Positions 16,648 to 25,128 of a DNA stretch of 31,536 nucleotides are shown one piece after another. The stretch is taken from contig CAXBCP010000045.1 in NCBI GenBank assembly GCA_963974055.1, forward strand, positions 1 through 31,536. Direction: 5' to 3'. Source of the DNA: CAXBCP01 sp963974055 (lineage in GTDB: Bacteria; Pseudomonadota; Alphaproteobacteria; MPNO01; UBA830). How positions within the stretch are numbered: the stretch's first letter is position 1; each line of letters opens with the position of its first letter. A model generated the notes under the pieces. That model searched no databases. It was given only the letters and a program-made list of their open reading frames with translations, and had not been told where the DNA came from. The position numbers and the translations under genes are program-made.

Positions 16648-17447
16648 ACCCGCCCCGCCTGATCCCGCTCGAGTCCGGGCCGCTGCACCGGGGCGTCGGG
16701 CGGCACCCGCTTTCGGTGCGCGGCCTCACCGTCGCCTATGACGACAAGCCGGCCCTGTGGGACCTCGATTTCGACGCGCCCGACCAGGGGCTTGTCGCCG
16801 TCATCGGGCCCAACGGCGCCGGCAAGTCGACCATGGTCAAGGCCGTTCTCGGCCTCGTGCCGACGCTGGCGGGCGATGTCCGCGTGTTCGGCGAAAAACT
16901 GCGCCGCGCCCGGCGCCGGGTTGCCTATGTCCCGCAACGCACCAGCGTCGACTGGGATTTTCCCGCCTCCGCCGAAGACGTGGTGGCCATGGGGCTGTAC
17001 GGCCGGATCGGCTGGTGCCGCCCGGTCCGCCGCCGTCACCGCGAGGCCGCCCGCGCCTGTCTCGACCGGGTCGGCATGGCCGATTTCGCGAGCCGCCAGA
17101 TCGGCCAGCTGTCCGGCGGCCAGCAGCAGCGCGTCTTCCTGGCCCGCGCGCTGGCCCAGGAAGCCGACCTCTACCTGATGGACGAGCCGTTTGCCGGCGT
17201 CGATGCCGCGACCGAACGCGCCATCGTCGACGTGATGCGCGATGTCCGCGAAGACGGCGCGACGGTGATCTGCGTCCACCACGACCTGCAGACGGTCGCC
17301 GACTATTTCGACCACGCGCTGATCATGAATGTCCGGCCGGTCGCCGCCGGGCCGGTCGGCGACGTGCTCACCGAGGAAACCCTGCAAGACGCCTATGGCG
17401 GACGCCTGGCCGCGACCGAGATCCGGGCCATCGCCGGCATCGGCTGA
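16644..17447 (+). CDS. troB: Metal ABC transporter ATP-binding protein
   Basis: The 267-aa ATPase has Walker A GPNGAGKS (55-62), the Q-loop VPQRTSVDWDFP (96-107, typical of Mn/Zn/Fe importers), the signature LSGGQQQR (156-163), Walker B LYLMDEP (176-182) and the switch His213. It starts with GTG overlapping the stop of the binding protein. The permease gene follows after 7 nt, so substrate-binding protein, ATPase and two permeases form one operon in the troABCD/sitABCD order. Confidence 0.93.
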   Translation: MNPPRLIPLESGPLHRGVGRHPLSVRGLTVAYDDKPALWDLDFDAPDQGLVAVIGPNGAGKSTMVKAVLGLVPTLAGDVRVFGEKLRRARRRVAYVPQRTSVDWDFPASAEDVVAMGLYGRIGWCRPVRRRHREAARACLDRVGMADFASRQIGQLSGGQQQRVFLARALAQEADLYLMDEPFAGVDAATERAIVDVMRDVREDGATVICVHHDLQTVADYFDHALIMNVRPVAAGPVGDVLTEETLQDAYGGRLAATEIRAIAGIG

Positions 17448-17454
17448 GCTTCCG

Positions 17455-18648
17455 GTGATCGACGACGTATTATCTGTCCTGACGTTTCAGGCGGGCTACA
17501 ACACGTCCGTGGTGCTGGCCGGCGTGATCGCGCTCGGCATCGGCGGCGGCGTGATCGGCGTCTTCTCCTTCCTGCGCAAACGGGCGCTGATTTCCGACGC
17601 GATAAGCCATGCCACGCTGCCCGGGATCGCCCTGGCGTTCCTGGTCGGGGTGTCGTTCGGCGGCACCGGGCGCAACCTCGCCCTGCTGATGGCCGGCGCG
17701 GCGCTGTCCGGCGCGCTCGGCATCCTGTGCGTCCAGTGGATACGCGACCACACAAGGCTGCCGGAAGACACCGCGATCGGCACCGTGCTGAGCGTGTTTT
17801 TCGGCCTCGGGATCGTGCTGCTGAGCCATATCCAGACCCTGCAGGCGGCGGGCCAGGCGGGGCTGAACAGTTTCCTGCTCGGATCGACCGCCGCGCTGAC
17901 GGCGGGCGAAGCCCAGCTGATCGGCGGGGCGTCCCTCGCCACGGTCGTCATTGCGCTGTTGCTGATGAAGGAATTCGGCGCCGTCGCCTTCGACGAAGGA
18001 TTCGCCGCCGCGCAGGGGTGGCGGGTCGCGCGGGTCGATCTTGCGATGCTCGGCCTGCTGCTGGCCATCGTCGCCATCGGCCTGAAGACCGTCGGGCTGG
18101 TGCTGATCATCGCGCTGGTCATCATTCCACCCGCCGCCGCCCGGTTCTGGACCGAACGGCTCGGCCGGATGGTGGTGCTGTCGGGCCTGTTCGGCGGCCT
18201 TGCCGGCTGGATCGGCGGCAGCGTATCGGCGCTGTTTCCCGACATGCCGGCCGGCGCCGTCATCGTCCTGGCCGCGGCCGGCATCTTCACCGTCAGCCTG
18301 CTCTTCGCCCCGGCGCGCGGCATAGCGGCCTGGGCGGTCCGGCGGCTTCGGTTGCAGGTCAGGACCGCCACGATGCGCGCCCTGCTGGCGATCGCGGACG
18401 GTTATCTGCCGCCCGACCGGCTGTCCCTGCGGCTGGCCCGATGGCGCGGCTATATCGACCGCAATGCCGGCCTGACCGAAAAAGGCGCGGCCGCGGGGCG
18501 GGAAATGCAGCGCCAGCAACGGCTGTGGCACACCTACCGGACCCGCCATCCGGATGCGGCGCTGGCCTTCAATCCGTTATCCGGCTACCGGATTGAGGAC
18601 GTGCTGTCCGCCGACACGGTTGCCGCCTTGGACCGGGAAGCGCCATGA
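17455..18648 (+). CDS. troC: Metal ABC transporter permease with C-terminal DtxR-like tail
   Basis: The first 298 residues form an ABC-3 family permease with about eight hydrophobic helices and the coupling segment RKRALISDAISHATLPG (41-57). Residues 299-397 are soluble and not part of a normal permease of about 280-300 aa. They include GLTEKGAAAGREMQRQQRLW, strongly like the LTxxG...RRHRLWE helix of DtxR/MntR repressors, and end in IEDVLSADTVAAL, like their dimerisation helix. I start at GTG 17455, directly before the first helix and 7 nt after the ATPase stop; the frame upstream overlaps the ATPase. The last base pairs overlap the second permease as ATGA. Confidence 0.88.
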   Translation: MIDDVLSVLTFQAGYNTSVVLAGVIALGIGGGVIGVFSFLRKRALISDAISHATLPGIALAFLVGVSFGGTGRNLALLMAGAALSGALGILCVQWIRDHTRLPEDTAIGTVLSVFFGLGIVLLSHIQTLQAAGQAGLNSFLLGSTAALTAGEAQLIGGASLATVVIALLLMKEFGAVAFDEGFAAAQGWRVARVDLAMLGLLLAIVAIGLKTVGLVLIIALVIIPPAAARFWTERLGRMVVLSGLFGGLAGWIGGSVSALFPDMPAGAVIVLAAAGIFTVSLLFAPARGIAAWAVRRLRLQVRTATMRALLAIADGYLPPDRLSLRLARWRGYIDRNAGLTEKGAAAGREMQRQQRLWHTYRTRHPDAALAFNPLSGYRIEDVLSADTVAALDREAP

Positions 18649-19601
18649 CGACGGCCGATTTTCTGTCCATCGACCTGCCCGCCATTCTGGTTGCGGTGCT
18701 GTCGGCGACGAGCTGCGGGCTGCTGGGAAATTTCCTGGTGCTGCGGCGGCAGGCGCTGATCGGCGATGCGATTTCCCATGTCGCCCTGCCCGGCATCGTC
18801 GCCGGGTTCCTGGTCGCGGGTTCGATCGCCACCCTGCCGCTGATGCTGGGCGCCATGGCAGCCGCGGTCATCGCCGCCGGGCTGATCGAAATCATCCGCC
18901 GCGCGGGACGCCTGGAATCCGGCGCCGCCATGGGGGTGGTCTTCACGTCGATGTTCGCTATCGGCATCGTGTTGCTCGAACAGACCGGGGCGTCCAACGC
19001 CCATATCGATGCCGAGCACGCGCTGTACGGAAACCTGGAATCGACCCTGTGGCTGGGGGTGACCGGCTGGGCCGACGCGACGACGTGGAACGCCCTGGTC
19101 GACCTGCCGCGCCAGCTTGTCACCCTGGCCGGCGTGACGCTGGCCATCGCGATCCTGATCGTCGCGTTTTTCAAGGAACTGAAGGTCACCACGTTCGATC
19201 CCGGCCTCGCGGCCAGCCTCGGCCTGCCGGTCCGCACCGTCTCCACCGTGCTGATCGTGGTGGTGGCGCTGGCCGCCGTGGCGGCGTTCGAAGCCGTCGG
19301 GTCGATCCTGGTCATCGCCATGTTCATCTGTCCGGCGGCGACCGCCCGGATGCTGACCGACAACCTGGCGCGGCAGCTCTGGCTCAGCGTTGTCGTCGCC
19401 GTTATCGCAGGCGTCGGCGGCTACCTGCTGGCGGCGTTCGGTCCGCAGCTCTGGGGCGACCCGGATTCGCTCAGCGCCGCGGGCATGATCGCCGTCGTCG
19501 CCGGCATGCTGCAAACCGCCGCGATGGTCGGCGCGCCGCGATACGGCATCCTGCCCCGCCTGTTGCGGTCCCGGACGCGACAGTTAGACCTTCCCGCCTG
19601 A
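18645..19601 (+). CDS. troD: Metal ABC transporter permease, second subunit
   Basis: A 318-aa ABC-3 permease with the family coupling segment RRQALIGDAISHVALPG and about eight or nine hydrophobic helices. Unlike the first permease it has no repressor-like tail; only a short basic C-terminus (LPRLLRSRTRQLDLPA) follows the last helix. The ATG overlaps the previous stop by 4 nt. Two different permeases (TroC plus TroD, SitC plus SitD) are usual for Mn systems, while ZnuB forms a homodimer. This supports the Mn-type assignment of the operon. Confidence 0.9.
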   Translation: MTTADFLSIDLPAILVAVLSATSCGLLGNFLVLRRQALIGDAISHVALPGIVAGFLVAGSIATLPLMLGAMAAAVIAAGLIEIIRRAGRLESGAAMGVVFTSMFAIGIVLLEQTGASNAHIDAEHALYGNLESTLWLGVTGWADATTWNALVDLPRQLVTLAGVTLAIAILIVAFFKELKVTTFDPGLAASLGLPVRTVSTVLIVVVALAAVAAFEAVGSILVIAMFICPAATARMLTDNLARQLWLSVVVAVIAGVGGYLLAAFGPQLWGDPDSLSAAGMIAVVAGMLQTAAMVGAPRYGILPRLLRSRTRQLDLPA

Positions 19602-19619
19602 TCCCCTATATTAGCGGAC
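19584..19619 (+). promoter_or_regulatory. Promoter for a likely leaderless transcript
   Basis: TTAGAC (19584-19589) and TATATT (19607-19612) are spaced by 17 bp. Only 7 nt separate the -10 from the ATG of the CoA-transferase gene, and there is no ribosome-binding site. Transcription should begin at or next to the A of the ATG. The 11-mer CTATATTAGCG around the -10 recurs before the SNase-like gene at 26172-26182. Confidence 0.6.
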
Positions 19620-20810
19620 ATGACAGGACCTCTTCACGGATATCGCATCGTCGACCTGACGTCGATGGTGTCCGGCCCCTCGGCGACGATGCTTCTCGCC
19701 GACCAGGGCGCCGATGTAATCAAGGTGGAAAACCCGGGCGGCGGCGATCACACCCGCACATCCGCCAATACCAGCAACGGGTTTTCAGCGAATTTCATCA
19801 ACAACAACCGCAACAAGCGGTCGGTCGCGCTGAATCTGAAGGACGACCGCGCGAAGCAGGCATTGCTGAAACTGTGCGCCGGCGCGGATGTGTTCGTCCA
19901 GAATTTCCGCCCCGGCGTGGTCGACCGCATGGGAATCGGCGAGGCCGATATCCGGGCGGTCGCACCCGACATCATCTATGTATCGATCAGCGGATTCGGC
20001 GATAGCGGCCCCTATGCGGCCAAGCCGGTCTACGATCCGCTAGTCCAGGCCCTGTCGGGGCTTGCGACGGTCCAGGCGGGATCGGATTCCGAACGCCCGC
20101 GCCTGGTGCGCACGATCCTGCCCGACAAGCTGACGGGCACGGTTGCCGCCCAGGCGATCACCGCGGCGCTGTTGTCCCGCACCCGGACCGGCGAGGGCCA
20201 GCACATCCGCCTGTCGATGCTGGACACGATCGTCGCGTTCCTGTGGGGATCGGACATGGGCAGCCAGACCTTCATCGACAGCCCGTTTCCGCAACAGAAT
20301 GCCGCGAGCTTCATCGACCTGATATACGAAACCGCCGACGGACATATCAGCGTCGCCGTCCAGAGCAACAAGGAATGGCAGGGGCTGAGCCGTGCCTTCG
20401 ATATGCCGGAACTGCTGGACGATCCGCGTTTCCTGACCCCTGCCCTGCGCCAGGAAAATATCGATGCCCGGCTGCAGCTGACACAGGACGTATTGCGGAC
20501 GCGGGACTCCGCCGCGTGGATATCGCGGCTCGAAGCCGAGGACGTGCCCTGCGCGCCGGTACTGACCCGGTCGGAGGCCATCCGTCACCCGCAGGTTGTC
20601 GCCAACGGGATCGTGATCGAGACCGAACATCCCGTCGCCGGGGGCGTCCGCCAGGCGCGGCCGGCGGCGCAGTTTTCGGGCACGCCGGTGGAGATCCGCC
20701 GGGGCGGCCCGGCGCTGGGCGAACACACCGCCGAAATTCTGCAGGAGATCGGCTACACCCCCGCCGAAATTGCGGAACTGACGGCAAGCGACAGGGATGC
20801 TGCGGAATGA
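19620..20810 (+). CDS. CaiB/BaiF (class III) CoA-transferase
   Basis: Class III CoA-transferases move CoA between carboxylic acids through an aspartyl-CoA intermediate. The 396-aa product shows the family segments RNKRSVALNLK (64-74), VFVQNFRPGVVDRMGIG and LPDKLTG. Asp169 lies exactly at the position of the catalytic Asp169 of formyl-CoA transferase. The substrate is not apparent; formate, carnitine, succinate, mesaconate or other acids are all used in the family. The gene appears to be transcribed without a leader and overlaps the GST gene by 4 nt. Confidence 0.92.
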   Translation: MTGPLHGYRIVDLTSMVSGPSATMLLADQGADVIKVENPGGGDHTRTSANTSNGFSANFINNNRNKRSVALNLKDDRAKQALLKLCAGADVFVQNFRPGVVDRMGIGEADIRAVAPDIIYVSISGFGDSGPYAAKPVYDPLVQALSGLATVQAGSDSERPRLVRTILPDKLTGTVAAQAITAALLSRTRTGEGQHIRLSMLDTIVAFLWGSDMGSQTFIDSPFPQQNAASFIDLIYETADGHISVAVQSNKEWQGLSRAFDMPELLDDPRFLTPALRQENIDARLQLTQDVLRTRDSAAWISRLEAEDVPCAPVLTRSEAIRHPQVVANGIVIETEHPVAGGVRQARPAAQFSGTPVEIRRGGPALGEHTAEILQEIGYTPAEIAELTASDRDAAE

Positions 20811-21532
20811 TCGATTTTTATTACTGGCCGACGCCGAATGGCTGGAAGGTGTCGATCATGCTGGAGGAATGCGGCATCGATTACCGCACGATCCCGGTGA
20901 ATATCTCGAAGGGCGAACAGTTCTCCCCGGAATTCCTGGCGATCAGTCCCAATAACAGGATGCCCGCGATCGTCGATCACGACCCGCCGGCGGCCTATGA
21001 CGGCAAACCGGTGTCGGTGTTCGAATCCGGGGCGATCCTGATCCACCTGGCGCGGAAAACCGGCAAATTCATGCCGACCGACCCCGTCGGCGAGAAGGAA
21101 GCGCTGGAATGGCTGTTCTGGCAGGTCGGCAACCTGGGACCGATGGCGGGACAGATCAGCCATTTCGTGAACTACGCCGAAGGCGAGCACGCCTATTCGA
21201 AAACCCGCTACGCCAACGAATACAACCGCTGCATCGGCGTGCTGGAACGGCGCCTGACGGATCGGGAATGGCTGGCCGGGGATGCCTATTCCGTCGCAGA
21301 CATGGCAAGCTGGCCGTGGATACTGATTTCGAAACCGCTGGGCCAGGCGCTGGACGATTTTCCCAACGTCGCGCGCTGGCGCAACGCGATCAAGACGCGC
21401 CCGGCGGTTCAGAAAGGCGTCGATCTCGGCAAGGACCTGCGGCGCTCCGCGCCGCCGACCGATGCGGAACGCCAGCTGCTGTATCACCAGACGGCCCGGT
21501 CGACCGGTGCCGTACCGGGCGGGGATTCCTGA
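20807..21532 (+). CDS. Glutathione S-transferase, Nu-class (YfcG/YghU-like)
   Basis: The 241-aa protein opens with FYYWPTPNGWKVSIMLEE and has KGEQFSPEFLAISPNNRMPAIVD. Both are hallmarks of the YfcG/YghU (Nu) class, which binds GSH and shows disulfide-bond reductase activity. The C-terminal helical domain has SVADMASWPW, the usual N-capping region. Nu-class enzymes use a Thr/Asn pair near the N-terminus, and Thr9/Asn11 fit. The ATG overlaps the CoA-transferase stop as ATGA, so the two are co-translated; a shared substrate is possible but unproven. Confidence 0.88.
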   Translation: MIDFYYWPTPNGWKVSIMLEECGIDYRTIPVNISKGEQFSPEFLAISPNNRMPAIVDHDPPAAYDGKPVSVFESGAILIHLARKTGKFMPTDPVGEKEALEWLFWQVGNLGPMAGQISHFVNYAEGEHAYSKTRYANEYNRCIGVLERRLTDREWLAGDAYSVADMASWPWILISKPLGQALDDFPNVARWRNAIKTRPAVQKGVDLGKDLRRSAPPTDAERQLLYHQTARSTGAVPGGDS

Positions 21533-21539
21533 GCCGCCG

Positions 21540-22343
21540 ATGAGACATTTGCTGCCGCGCGTCGCGCTGCTCTGCGTTGTATTTTCATGTGCCCTGCCGG
21601 GCCGGCCGGCCCTTGCCTATGTCGATGCCGACACGTCCTACGGCATGGCGCTCCGCCATCATCATCCGACCGACGGACGCCCCCGGAATTTCCGCGTCGC
21701 CATGCTGCTGTATTGCCGCGCGGATACCGACGGACATGCGAAATCGGCCTTTGCGATCGGGCTGCTTTACGCCGGCGGGCACGGGTTCAAACAGGACCAG
21801 GCCCGGGCCTCTGCATGGTTCCGGCGCGCGGCGGCGCTCGGCCATCCGGAAGCGGCGGACATGGCGAAACTGTTCCGTCAGCGCGGCAAGCGCGGTTCGG
21901 CCCGGTGCCCGAACGGCTGGGGCCGCACTGCCCGCGCCCGGCTCTACGCGCCGCAGGAGATCCGGGCGATGGTTGCCGGTCTTGCCCCGAAATACGGGCT
22001 CGACCCGCAGCTTGTCCTTGCCGTGATCCAGGTCGAATCCGCCTACCAGGCGGACGCGGTATCGTCCGCCAACGCGCAAGGGCTGATGCAGCTGATCCCG
22101 GCGACGGCGGAACGGTTCGGGGTGCGGGACGCCTTCAACCCGACCGAGAACATCAATGGCGGCATGCGCTATCTGAAATGGCTGCTGAAACATTTCGGCG
22201 GCGACGTCACCAAGGCCGTCGCCGCCTATAACGCCGGGGAAGGCGCTGTCCGGAAATACGGCGGGATTCCGCCCTATCGCGAGACGCAGAATTACGTCCG
22301 CAAGATCCGGCGGCTTTACACGAAACTGCGCCACCCTATCTGA
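21540..22343 (+). CDS. Lytic transglycosylase with Sel1 repeats (SLT domain)
   Basis: The 267-aa secreted enzyme cleaves peptidoglycan glycan strands. It has a signal peptide (about 1-26), one or two Sel1-like TPR repeats (about 50-112, for example AFAIGLLYAGGHGFKQDQARA), and an SLT domain (about 137-260). The catalytic Glu166 is in VIQVESAY, followed by the family motifs AQGLMQLIPATA (179-190) and AYNAGEGAV (229-237). I chose ATG 21540 because it starts the signal peptide; the frame runs further upstream over the GST gene. Sel1 repeats probably mediate a protein contact. Confidence 0.9.
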   Translation: MRHLLPRVALLCVVFSCALPGRPALAYVDADTSYGMALRHHHPTDGRPRNFRVAMLLYCRADTDGHAKSAFAIGLLYAGGHGFKQDQARASAWFRRAAALGHPEAADMAKLFRQRGKRGSARCPNGWGRTARARLYAPQEIRAMVAGLAPKYGLDPQLVLAVIQVESAYQADAVSSANAQGLMQLIPATAERFGVRDAFNPTENINGGMRYLKWLLKHFGGDVTKAVAAYNAGEGAVRKYGGIPPYRETQNYVRKIRRLYTKLRHPI

Positions 22344-22420
22344 CTCGAAGACCCGGACATCGATCCAGCGGCGTTGCCGGGTTAAATAAAGCGCGCCGGA
22401 ACAACAGGAAGATCCGTCCC

Positions 22421-23296
22421 ATGCTACGTCGCCTCGGCCTGCCCGCGATTTTTGTCCTTGCCGCCATCGTCACCATGGTGCTGGCGGCGGGCGGCGTGTG
22501 GCAACTCGCACCCCCGGCCGACGAAATGCTGCGGGCGCTGGTGCCGGCCTGGATCGGCATCGCGGCCGTGTATTGGGTGTTATGGCGCCAGATCGCGCCC
22601 CGCATCGCCGCGACTGATCGGGCAGTTACCGGACCCGCCGCGGCGCCGCGCGCGCCGGCCCCCGATTTCGAACCGCTGCGGCTGGACGCGCGATATACCG
22701 ACCTGTCGCGGCTGCCGCTGGAAAAGCTGGACTACGTGATCGTCGACACCGAATCCACGGGGCCCGACATAAGGCATGACGACATCGTGCAGATCGGCGC
22801 CGTGCGGATCGCGGGCGGCAGGATCGTCGACGGCGATGCCTTCGAACGCCTCGTCAATCCGGGCAGGCCCATCCCCGACACATCGACGCGGTTTCACGGC
22901 ATTACGGACGACCGGGTGGCCGGCGTCCCGGGGATCGAAGACGCCCTCGACGAATTCCTCGAATATGCCGGCGACGCGGTTCTGATCGGCCACAATATCG
23001 CGTTCGACCTGTCTTTGATGAACCGCACGCGGCCGGTCGAAAACCCCGTGCTGGACACCATGCTGCTGTCGATCGGCGCGTTCGAAGAGCGGCGCGATCA
23101 TACGCTGGATGCGCTGGCCGAGCATTTCGACGAACCCGTCACGGACCGCCACACGGCGCCGGGCGACGCGGCGCTGACGGCGCGGCTGTTCCTGCGGCTG
23201 CTGCCCGAACTGGACCGTGTCGGGGCCCGGCGCTTCGGCGATGCGCAGGATTTATGCGCCGATTCAGCGGCCCGTATCCGCGGTATGCAGCCCTAA
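22421..23296 (+). CDS. Membrane-anchored DEDDh exonuclease (DnaQ-like)
   Basis: The 291-aa protein has two N-terminal hydrophobic helices (about 8-26 and 40-58), a Pro/Ala-rich linker (67-82) and a 3'-5' exonuclease domain (about 104-280). All DEDDh residues can be found: Asp109 and Glu111 in DTEST, Asp196 in HNIAFD, His244 and Asp249 in HTAPGD. It resembles the epsilon subunit of DNA polymerase III, but the membrane anchor makes a replicative proofreading role unlikely. The helices do not look like a cleavable signal, so the domain probably faces the cytoplasm. The nucleic acid substrate is unknown. Confidence 0.85.
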   Translation: MLRRLGLPAIFVLAAIVTMVLAAGGVWQLAPPADEMLRALVPAWIGIAAVYWVLWRQIAPRIAATDRAVTGPAAAPRAPAPDFEPLRLDARYTDLSRLPLEKLDYVIVDTESTGPDIRHDDIVQIGAVRIAGGRIVDGDAFERLVNPGRPIPDTSTRFHGITDDRVAGVPGIEDALDEFLEYAGDAVLIGHNIAFDLSLMNRTRPVENPVLDTMLLSIGAFEERRDHTLDALAEHFDEPVTDRHTAPGDAALTARLFLRLLPELDRVGARRFGDAQDLCADSAARIRGMQP

Positions 23297-23338
23297 GGTC
23301 TTAACGGATCGGCGGGGACGGGCTGCGGCCGGGGCCGG

Positions 23339-24241
23339 TCAGCTGGAATGGGCGGCGCTGAGCGCGGCGACGAAGGGCGCGATATCTTCCGGCAGATCGT
23401 CGACGAATTTTTCCCGCAGGCCCATTTCCGCGACCATGCGCAGCTGCTGGGCGGTCGCTTCCGCCATGGTCGGCGGCACGCCGATTTCACGCAGGGTTTC
23501 GGCGACCTCTTCCATTTCGTCGGCGCGGCGCGTGGCATGGAGCATGACCCGTCCGAGGTGGTAGCCGGCCTTGCCGCGCCAGTCGAGACCGGGAAAGCTC
23601 TCGCCGAGGCTTTCGATCACCTTGTCGCCGACACCGGCGCGGTGCGCCGCCGTCAGGGATTCCACCAGCAGCGCTTCGAGACCCTTGACCATCACGCTGC
23701 GGATCATCTTGATCGACGATGCCTGGCCGATCCCGGTGCCGACGACCTCGACATCCATGCCGAACGGCGTCATCAGCGCCGCCGCCTTTTCCGCCGCGGC
23801 GCCGGCGAGAAACATCGGCACCCGGTGGCCGTGGGGCGGCACGTTGGACATCACGGCGGCCTCGACATAATCGGCGCCGGCCGCGACCACCGCCCCGGAG
23901 GCTTCGCGCTTGGCGCCGGGCGAGGCGGAGTTGATATCGAGAAAGATCTGGCCGGGCTGCATATGGCGGCCGGTCGCATCGCCTGCCGCCGCAACCTGCT
24001 TGGCGGTGACCGCCGAAATCACGATATCGGCGCCGCCCACCGCATCGGCCGGGCTGACCGCCGCCCGGATACCGCGCTCCGCGAGGGCGGCCCGCACGGC
24101 ATCGCCCCTGGCGCCGCCGCCGTCGGGCGCATCGAACAGGATGTCATAGGCGGCAGACACGATCGCGCCCTCGCCCTGCAGGCCCTTCGAAAGGTACTGC
24201 CCCGCTTCGCCGAAGCCGATAAAGGCAAATGTGGTGGTCAT
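23339..24241 (-). CDS. NAD(P)-dependent oxidoreductase with DUF1932 domain
   Basis: A member of the 6-phosphogluconate/3-hydroxyisobutyrate dehydrogenase group, 300 aa. It has the dinucleotide-binding motif GFGEAG (9-14) at the start of the Rossmann domain, and a helical C-terminal domain (about 190-280) containing SSIKMIRSVMVKGLEALLVE, which fits DUF1932 and carries the catalytic-type Lys. AGAGGAA lies upstream of ATG 24241 and decides the start over a frame that extends to 24271. The substrate is unknown. It converges with the exonuclease gene across 42 bp. Confidence 0.85.
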   Translation of the reverse strand: MTTTFAFIGFGEAGQYLSKGLQGEGAIVSAAYDILFDAPDGGGARGDAVRAALAERGIRAAVSPADAVGGADIVISAVTAKQVAAAGDATGRHMQPGQIFLDINSASPGAKREASGAVVAAGADYVEAAVMSNVPPHGHRVPMFLAGAAAEKAAALMTPFGMDVEVVGTGIGQASSIKMIRSVMVKGLEALLVESLTAAHRAGVGDKVIESLGESFPGLDWRGKAGYHLGRVMLHATRRADEMEEVAETLREIGVPPTMAEATAQQLRMVAEMGLREKFVDDLPEDIAPFVAALSAAHSS

Positions 24242-24306
24242 GGGCGGATTCCTCTCCGGGTATTCCGGCACGCCCCGGGCTGCGCCGGGATACGTTTCGC
24301 CGGAAA

Positions 24307-24383
24307 TGGTGACCCCGAGTGGATTCGAACCACTGACCTACAGATTAGGAATCTGTCGCTCTATCCTGCTGAGCTACGGGGCC
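24307..24383 (-). tRNA. tRNA-Arg (anticodon CCU)
   Basis: Read on the minus strand, this 77-nt sequence folds as a complete tRNA. The acceptor stem GGCCCCG pairs with CGGGGTC (one G-U). The anticodon stem ACAGA/TCTGT encloses the loop TTCCTAA with anticodon CCT (24347-24349). The T arm GTGGTTCGAATCCAC is standard, the discriminator is A, and CCA is encoded. It decodes the rare arginine codon AGG. Confidence 0.96.
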
Positions 24384-24391
24384 GTCCCCGT

Positions 24392-24421
24392 GATTTAGCG
24401 CATAGAGGGCCGGATGTGCAA
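24392..24421 (-). promoter_or_regulatory. Promoter of tRNA-Arg(CCU)
   Basis: On the minus strand TTGCAC (24421-24416) and TAAATC (24397-24392) are spaced by 18 bp. The tRNA begins 8 nt after the -10, as expected for a stable-RNA promoter with a very short leader. The -10 is weak against consensus. Confidence 0.5.
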
Positions 24422-24487
24422 CGCGGCAATGACCCGCCCTGCCGGATCCCGGACCGCAATCCATCCCGGACGCAGGCGGGCGCAGGC

Positions 24488-24994
24488 CTAGTTCCCGGAA
24501 CCGAGCGGGATCGAATAGACGACACTGAGCACCTCGGTGCCGGGGTTGTCGTCGCCGATGCTGGCATTGGACATGTGATAGAAGGACAGGCCGAGGCGGG
24601 TCCGGTTGTCGAACCGGTAGGACAGTTCGACCGAGGAGCGGAATTCCAGCTCGTAGCCGAGATCGAATCCGTTGCCCTTGTCGTAATACCCGGCGGCGAA
24701 ACTGGGCGTCAGCACCCAGCGGCGGCCGAAATAGACATCGACCAGAACGCCGCCATAGCCGTAGAACGCCGAATCGGTCGTCCCCATCGCGCCGACGAAC
24801 GGCTTGAAAATCCAGATCTTTTTGTCGGAGCGGTATTCCGCCCGGAATTCGACCGCCTGGTCGTGATCCTGCACCAGATCGTAGGCGCCGACCGCGAATG
24901 TCAGAAAGTCCGGATCGTCGGCCGCCGCCGACAGCGGCGCGGCCAGAAATCCGCACAGCACAAACGTCGAAAAAAACCTGAACACCCCAGTCAC
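24488..24994 (-). CDS. Acyloxyacyl hydrolase, PagL-like lipid A 3-O-deacylase
   Basis: The 168-aa product has a signal peptide (about 1-25) and a small beta-barrel pattern. The PagL catalytic set is visible: His140 and Ser142 in YHMSNASIG, then NPG (150-152) and Glu154. The His-Ser-Glu spacing (+2, +14) is the same as His126-Ser128-Glu140 of Pseudomonas aeruginosa PagL. Such enzymes sit in the outer membrane and remove the 3-O-acyl chain from lipid A, lowering immune recognition or altering membrane packing. The start is GTG 24994 with AGGGGG 9 nt upstream. It stands alone, next to the tRNA. Confidence 0.82.
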   Translation of the reverse strand: MTGVFRFFSTFVLCGFLAAPLSAAADDPDFLTFAVGAYDLVQDHDQAVEFRAEYRSDKKIWIFKPFVGAMGTTDSAFYGYGGVLVDVYFGRRWVLTPSFAAGYYDKGNGFDLGYELEFRSSVELSYRFDNRTRLGLSFYHMSNASIGDDNPGTEVLSVVYSIPLGSGN

Positions 24995-25128
24995 GTCAAA
25001 CAGCCCCCTAAGCCGACAATCCCCCTGCCGACGCTTTCCGCCGGCTCTTGCCGCGCATATTAGTTTAAATCCGGCCGCCGTGGAAAGCCGTTGTCGTCGT
25101 TATGTCCTGCAAGCCCCGCCGGGCGCGG

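Noticed and set aside
23348..25063. 571-codon open frame across the DUF1932 gene, tRNA and PagL-like gene
   Set aside because: It runs through a tRNA and two genes on the other strand, and shows no motif of its own.
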